A program made the position numbers and the translations under genes. Below are positions 5,926 through 7,662 of a stretch of 7,662 nucleotides of DNA, in pieces; positions within the stretch are counted from its first letter, which is position 1; the number at the start of each line of letters is the position of its first letter. Source of the stretch: a bacterium. GTDB taxonomy: Bacteria; Atribacterota; JS1; SB-45; 34-128. Below the pieces are notes generated by a model that was not told where the DNA came from, ran no database searches, and saw only the letters and a list, made by a program, of their open reading frames with translations. The stretch lies in contig JAHIPR010000119.1 in NCBI GenBank assembly GCA_018903015.1, positions 1 through 7,662 on the forward strand, in the 5' to 3' direction.

Positions 5926-5978
5926 CGATAACAAAGGCTATATGCCATTAAAATGGCATATAGCCTCGACCGTTATAT
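5926..5978 (+). other. attC site of cassette 3 (intI unit)
   Basis: The R'' box is CGATAAC (5926-5932) and the R' box is GTTATAT (5972-5978). The arms 5935-5949 and 5952-5966 are a perfect 15-bp inverted repeat (AGGCTATATGCCATT and its complement) with a loop of only two bases. It is the shortest and most regular attC in the window. A 25-codon frame (ATG 5903 to TGA 5980) spans it and is probably incidental. Confidence 0.87.
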
Positions 5979-6051
5979 GAAATTCCGAACCCCACCTCAA
6001 TAAATGGTAAGATATTTAAAAGTGGAAAATAATTTAAATGGAGGTAAAATT

Positions 6052-6666
6052 ATGGCAACAAAAAAATTAGATTTCGTAAAGGAATACAAAACATATTACA
6101 CAGCAAAAACTACTCCAGAAGTGGTTGAATTTGGTGAAATTCCATTTTTGACAATAGAGGGCAGAGGGGAGCCGGCAGGGAAAGAGTTTACAAGTAAGGT
6201 TGAAACATTATATCCTTTTGCCTATGGTGTCAAGAATCTTTGTAAAAAACAAGGCAAAGATTTCGCTGTTCCAAAATTAGAGGGATTATGGTGGGTGGAA
6301 TCTGATAAACCTGCTTTGGAAGTTCCCCGCGAAGAATGGCAATGGAAACTTCTTATTCGTATGCCCGATTTCGCTGCTCCAGAAATAGTAGAGAAAGCAA
6401 GGGAAGAAGTTTTCAAAAAGAAAGGCATAGAACTGATTAAAGAAATCAAGTTTGAGAAGATGAAAGAAGGTAAATGTGTTCAAATATTACATATTGGTCC
6501 GTATTCCGCTGAACCCGAATCACTGGAGAAAATGAGAAATTTGATGAAAGAGAAGGACTTTATTGAAAATGGTCTCCATCATGAAATTTATCTTTCTGAT
6601 CCAAGAAAAGTGGCTCCAGAAAAAATGAAAACTATTTTAAAACAACCGGTAAAAGAGCAAAGATAA
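6052..6666 (+). CDS. GyrI-like small-molecule-binding protein (possible cyclopropane hydrolase)
   Basis: This 204-residue protein matches the stand-alone GyrI-like family (SBD-type fold, the group containing Listeria Lin2189). Visible blocks are EFGEIPFLTIEGRGEP (26-41), a YPFAYGVK helix (54-61), LEGLWW (77-81), EEWQWKLLIRMPDF (94-107), VQILHIGPYSAEP (143-155) and HHEIYLSDPRK (176-186). ATG 6052 is chosen over the in-frame ATG 6004 because GGAGG (6040-6044) sits 7 bases before it and the family starts near KKLDFVKE. Members bind small hydrophobic ligands, and some hydrolyse the cyclopropane of DNA alkylators such as yatakemycin and CC-1065. The AlkD-like gene follows after 25 bases, so the two are probably co-transcribed; that pairing supports a detoxification role, by inference. 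Confidence 0.85.
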   Translation: MATKKLDFVKEYKTYYTAKTTPEVVEFGEIPFLTIEGRGEPAGKEFTSKVETLYPFAYGVKNLCKKQGKDFAVPKLEGLWWVESDKPALEVPREEWQWKLLIRMPDFAAPEIVEKAREEVFKKKGIELIKEIKFEKMKEGKCVQILHIGPYSAEPESLEKMRNLMKEKDFIENGLHHEIYLSDPRKVAPEKMKTILKQPVKEQR

Positions 6667-6691
6667 TTTCCTACATGCATGGGCGAGAAAA

Positions 6692-7372
6692 ATGCAATAT
6701 AATGATATTCTCAAAAAGTTAAAATCCTTATCAAATCCCAAGGCAGTAGAGGGTATGGCGCGATTTGGCATTAATCCGAAGAATGCCTATGGAGTCTCCA
6801 TCCCTAATCTGAGAAAGATTACTAAAGAAACAGGAGTAAATCATGCTCTTGCTCAACAACTCTGGAAATCGGATGTCCGTGAAACTCGGATACTTGCGAG
6901 CATGATTGATGATCCCGGAGCAGTTACTGAAGAACAAATGGAAAGGTGGGCAAAAAACTTTAATTATTGGGAGATATGTGATCAGTGCTGTCAAAATCTT
7001 TTCGTAAATACCAAATTTGCTTATCGAAAAGCTGTTGAATGGACTGAAAAGGATGAAGAATTTGTTAAAAGAGCTGGGTTTGCATTGATGGCTTGGTTAG
7101 CTTTTAAGGATAAGAGAGCAAAGGATGAACAGTTTGAATTTTTTTTTCCTTTTATAAAAAAGCAAGTATCTGATAATAGAATTTATGTTAAAAAAGCTGT
7201 TAATTGGGCATTGAGGCAAATCGGCAAACGGAATCTAAATCTGAATAAGAAGGCAATAGAAACCGCAAAAGAGATTCAAAGGATGGATTCAAAAACTGCA
7301 AAATGGATTGCTTCAGACGCAATGCGGGAGTTAACAAGTGAAGCGGTTCAACAAAGATTACAAAAAAGGTAA
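6692..7372 (+). CDS. AlkD-like DNA alkylation repair protein (HEAT-repeat DNA glycosylase)
   Basis: This 226-residue, all-helical protein matches the DNA alkylation repair family of HEAT-like-repeat glycosylases, which remove bulky or positively charged N3- and N7-alkyl purines. Key AlkD-type residues are in place: W93 and D97 in NYWEICDQCC (equivalent to the catalytic W-x3-D), R127 in VKRAGFALMAW, and W172 in VKKAVNWALRQIGKRN. The N-terminus, with YGVSIPNLRKI at 33-43, is also typical. Length is normal and the frame is intact. The start ATG 6692 has only a weak upstream purine stretch (GGGCGAGAAA), so translation may depend on the GyrI-like gene just before it. In the yatakemycin system, an AlkD relative repairs the adducts that escape hydrolysis. 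Confidence 0.92.
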   Translation: MQYNDILKKLKSLSNPKAVEGMARFGINPKNAYGVSIPNLRKITKETGVNHALAQQLWKSDVRETRILASMIDDPGAVTEEQMERWAKNFNYWEICDQCCQNLFVNTKFAYRKAVEWTEKDEEFVKRAGFALMAWLAFKDKRAKDEQFEFFFPFIKKQVSDNRIYVKKAVNWALRQIGKRNLNLNKKAIETAKEIQRMDSKTAKWIASDAMRELTSEAVQQRLQKR

Positions 7373-7386
7373 ATAAAGAATATGGC

Positions 7387-7431
7387 GGGGTTCGGAACTC
7401 TACTCCCGCCTTTTCTTGCAAAAGAGCGGGA
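7387..7431 (+). repeat. Hairpin and displaced cassette-end repeat after the AlkD-like gene
   Basis: Bases 7387-7397 are the exact reverse complement of 5983-5993 at the start of the same cassette. A hairpin follows (TCCCGC-CTTTT 7404-7414 with AAAAG-A-GCGGGA 7420-7431, one bulged A). It could weakly terminate transcription, though no T-run follows. It separates the two parts of the cassette-end pairing. Confidence 0.55.
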
Positions 7432-7442
7432 TTGCCCTTTGG

Positions 7443-7531
7443 GTCATATAACACGGTGTAAAAGACTACACTTCGCTTCGTCCAAATTCTGCTTACGCAG
7501 AACTTCTTTTACACCGGAAACGTTATATGAC
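7443..7531 (+). other. attC site of cassette 4
   Basis: The R'' side GTCATATAAC (7443-7452) and the R' side GTTATATGAC (7522-7531) are perfect 10-base complements. The arms 7454-7465 and 7505-7516 pair perfectly over 12 bases (CGGTGTAAAAGA). The tip has a TTCTGC/GCAGAA stem (7487-7502) and the CTTCGCTTCG motif seen in the attC of cassette 1. Confidence 0.9.
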
Positions 7532-7551
7532 ATGGGGGCGGCCAAAACAGG

Positions 7552-7576
7552 GCCGTCCGCCGTTCTGGCGGACGGC
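7552..7576. repeat. GC-rich perfect hairpin in the leader of cassette 5
   Basis: GCCGTCCGCC and GGCGGACGGC form a perfect 10-bp stem around GTTCT. A T6 run starts 10 bases later (7586-7591), too far for a standard terminator. It lies about 55 bases before the possible start codon of the next gene, so it may stop read-through from cassette 4 or fold in the leader. Confidence 0.5.
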
Positions 7577-7631
7577 AACTTCGGATTTTTTGCCAAAAAG
7601 AAATTTTTTTCTATCAGGTAAAACAGCATCT

Positions 7632-7662
7632 ATGACCAAAAAATGGACGGATGAAATGCGTA
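7632..7662 (+). CDS. Start of a possible gene in cassette 5 (partial)
   Basis: ATG 7632 opens a frame MTKKWTDEMR that runs off the window. A weak AGGTAA (7617-7622) lies upstream. Its place, about 110 bases inside a new cassette, fits a cassette gene, but ten codons are not enough to name a product or be sure of coding. Confidence 0.35.
   Translation, partial: MTKKWTDEMR

Larger units (their letters stand above)
3937..5972 (+). mobile_element. Gene cassette 3: intI pseudogene unit, split by a nested GNAT cassette
   Basis: The left end GTTATCG (3936-3942) and the R'' box CGATAAC (5926-5932) are exact complements. The match extends: 3936-3956 is the reverse complement of 5912-5932 at 19 of 21 positions. 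So the two ends, about 2 kb apart, belong to one cassette. Taking out the nested GNAT cassette (5108-5879) leaves a unit of 1264 bases holding intI, an insertion site and an attC. An integrase gene carried as a cassette, with cargo inserted beside it, is unusual. Confidence 0.8.
5973..7522 (+). mobile_element. Gene cassette 4 (GyrI-like plus AlkD-like, two genes)
   Basis: The cassette runs from the TT of GTTATAT (5972-5978) to the G of GTTATAT (7522-7528). The R'' box CATATAAC (7445-7452) complements its own start 5972-5979. A second exact 11-bp match, 5983-5993 with 7387-7397 (GGGGTTCGGAA), continues the pairing, split by a hairpin at 7404-7431. It carries two genes, where most cassettes carry one. 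Confidence 0.83.
7523..7662 (+). mobile_element. Gene cassette 5, cut by the window end
   Basis: A new cassette starts at the TT of GTTATAT (7522-7528). The part in view holds a GC-rich perfect hairpin, A- and T-runs, and the first codons of a possible gene. Its attC lies outside the window. Confidence 0.7.

Noticed and set aside
6004..6051. Earlier ATG for the GyrI-like protein
   Set aside because: The extra 16 residues have no family match, and GGAGG at 6040-6044 is placed for ATG 6052.
2926..7531. CRISPR-like or tandem repeat array from the recurring GTTAT motifs
   Set aside because: The motifs lie hundreds of bases apart at cassette junctions with unique arms, as attC sites do, not as regular repeats and spacers.
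7382..7621. Plus-strand frame of 79 codons and its minus-strand partner after the AlkD-like gene
   Set aside because: Both run through hairpins and the attC of cassette 4 and show no protein family features.

Overview
The window is a stretch of integron gene cassettes, all in the + direction. Its cassette boundaries can be read at base level. Each cassette starts at a GTT core, and the sequence just inside that start is the reverse complement of the sequence at and upstream of the R'' box of the same cassette's attC. Pairing the ends this way gives: a PDZ/nuclease-fold cassette (1561-3035), a cysteine-rich DUF5714-type cassette (3036-3936), a cassette carrying a broken integron integrase (3937-5972), a cassette with a GyrI-like gene plus an AlkD-type DNA glycosylase gene (5973-7522), and the start of a further cassette (7523 to the window end). 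A GNAT acetyltransferase cassette (5108-5879) sits inside the intI cassette.

Upstream of the cassettes is a promoter (94-121), a frameshifted XRE-type helix-turn-helix gene (186-376), and an intact XerC/D-like tyrosine recombinase with an unusual HARP-like N-terminal domain (381-1487). An attC-like palindrome lies directly downstream of the recombinase. Both recombinase genes point toward the cassettes that follow them, as in the 'reverse' integrons known from some spirochaetes and planctomycetes.

The intI pseudogene (about 3962-4948) has the IntI-specific extra domain. It carries a 4-nt loss in a TTGG repeat and a CAA-to-TAA nonsense change, so it cannot make an active integrase. Its unit has matching cassette ends 2 kb apart and an insertion site just after intI that took up the GNAT cassette. 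This is best read as a small integron that itself became a cassette.

The cargo looks varied in origin. The PDZ gene is very AT-rich, the DUF5714 and GNAT genes are clearly richer in GC, and the last two genes are intermediate. The first cassette encodes an exported PDZ protein whose endonuclease/exonuclease/phosphatase motifs appear in circularly permuted order. The fourth cassette pairs the two protein families used together for self-resistance to cyclopropane DNA alkylators (yatakemycin/CC-1065 type).

The organism cannot be named from this window. AT-rich DNA, strong AGGAGG ribosome sites, reverse integron layout and a cysteine-rich protein of a type I associate with anaerobes suggest an anaerobic bacterium, possibly a spirochaete or an uncultured sediment phylum. 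No rRNA, tRNA or CRISPR array was seen.
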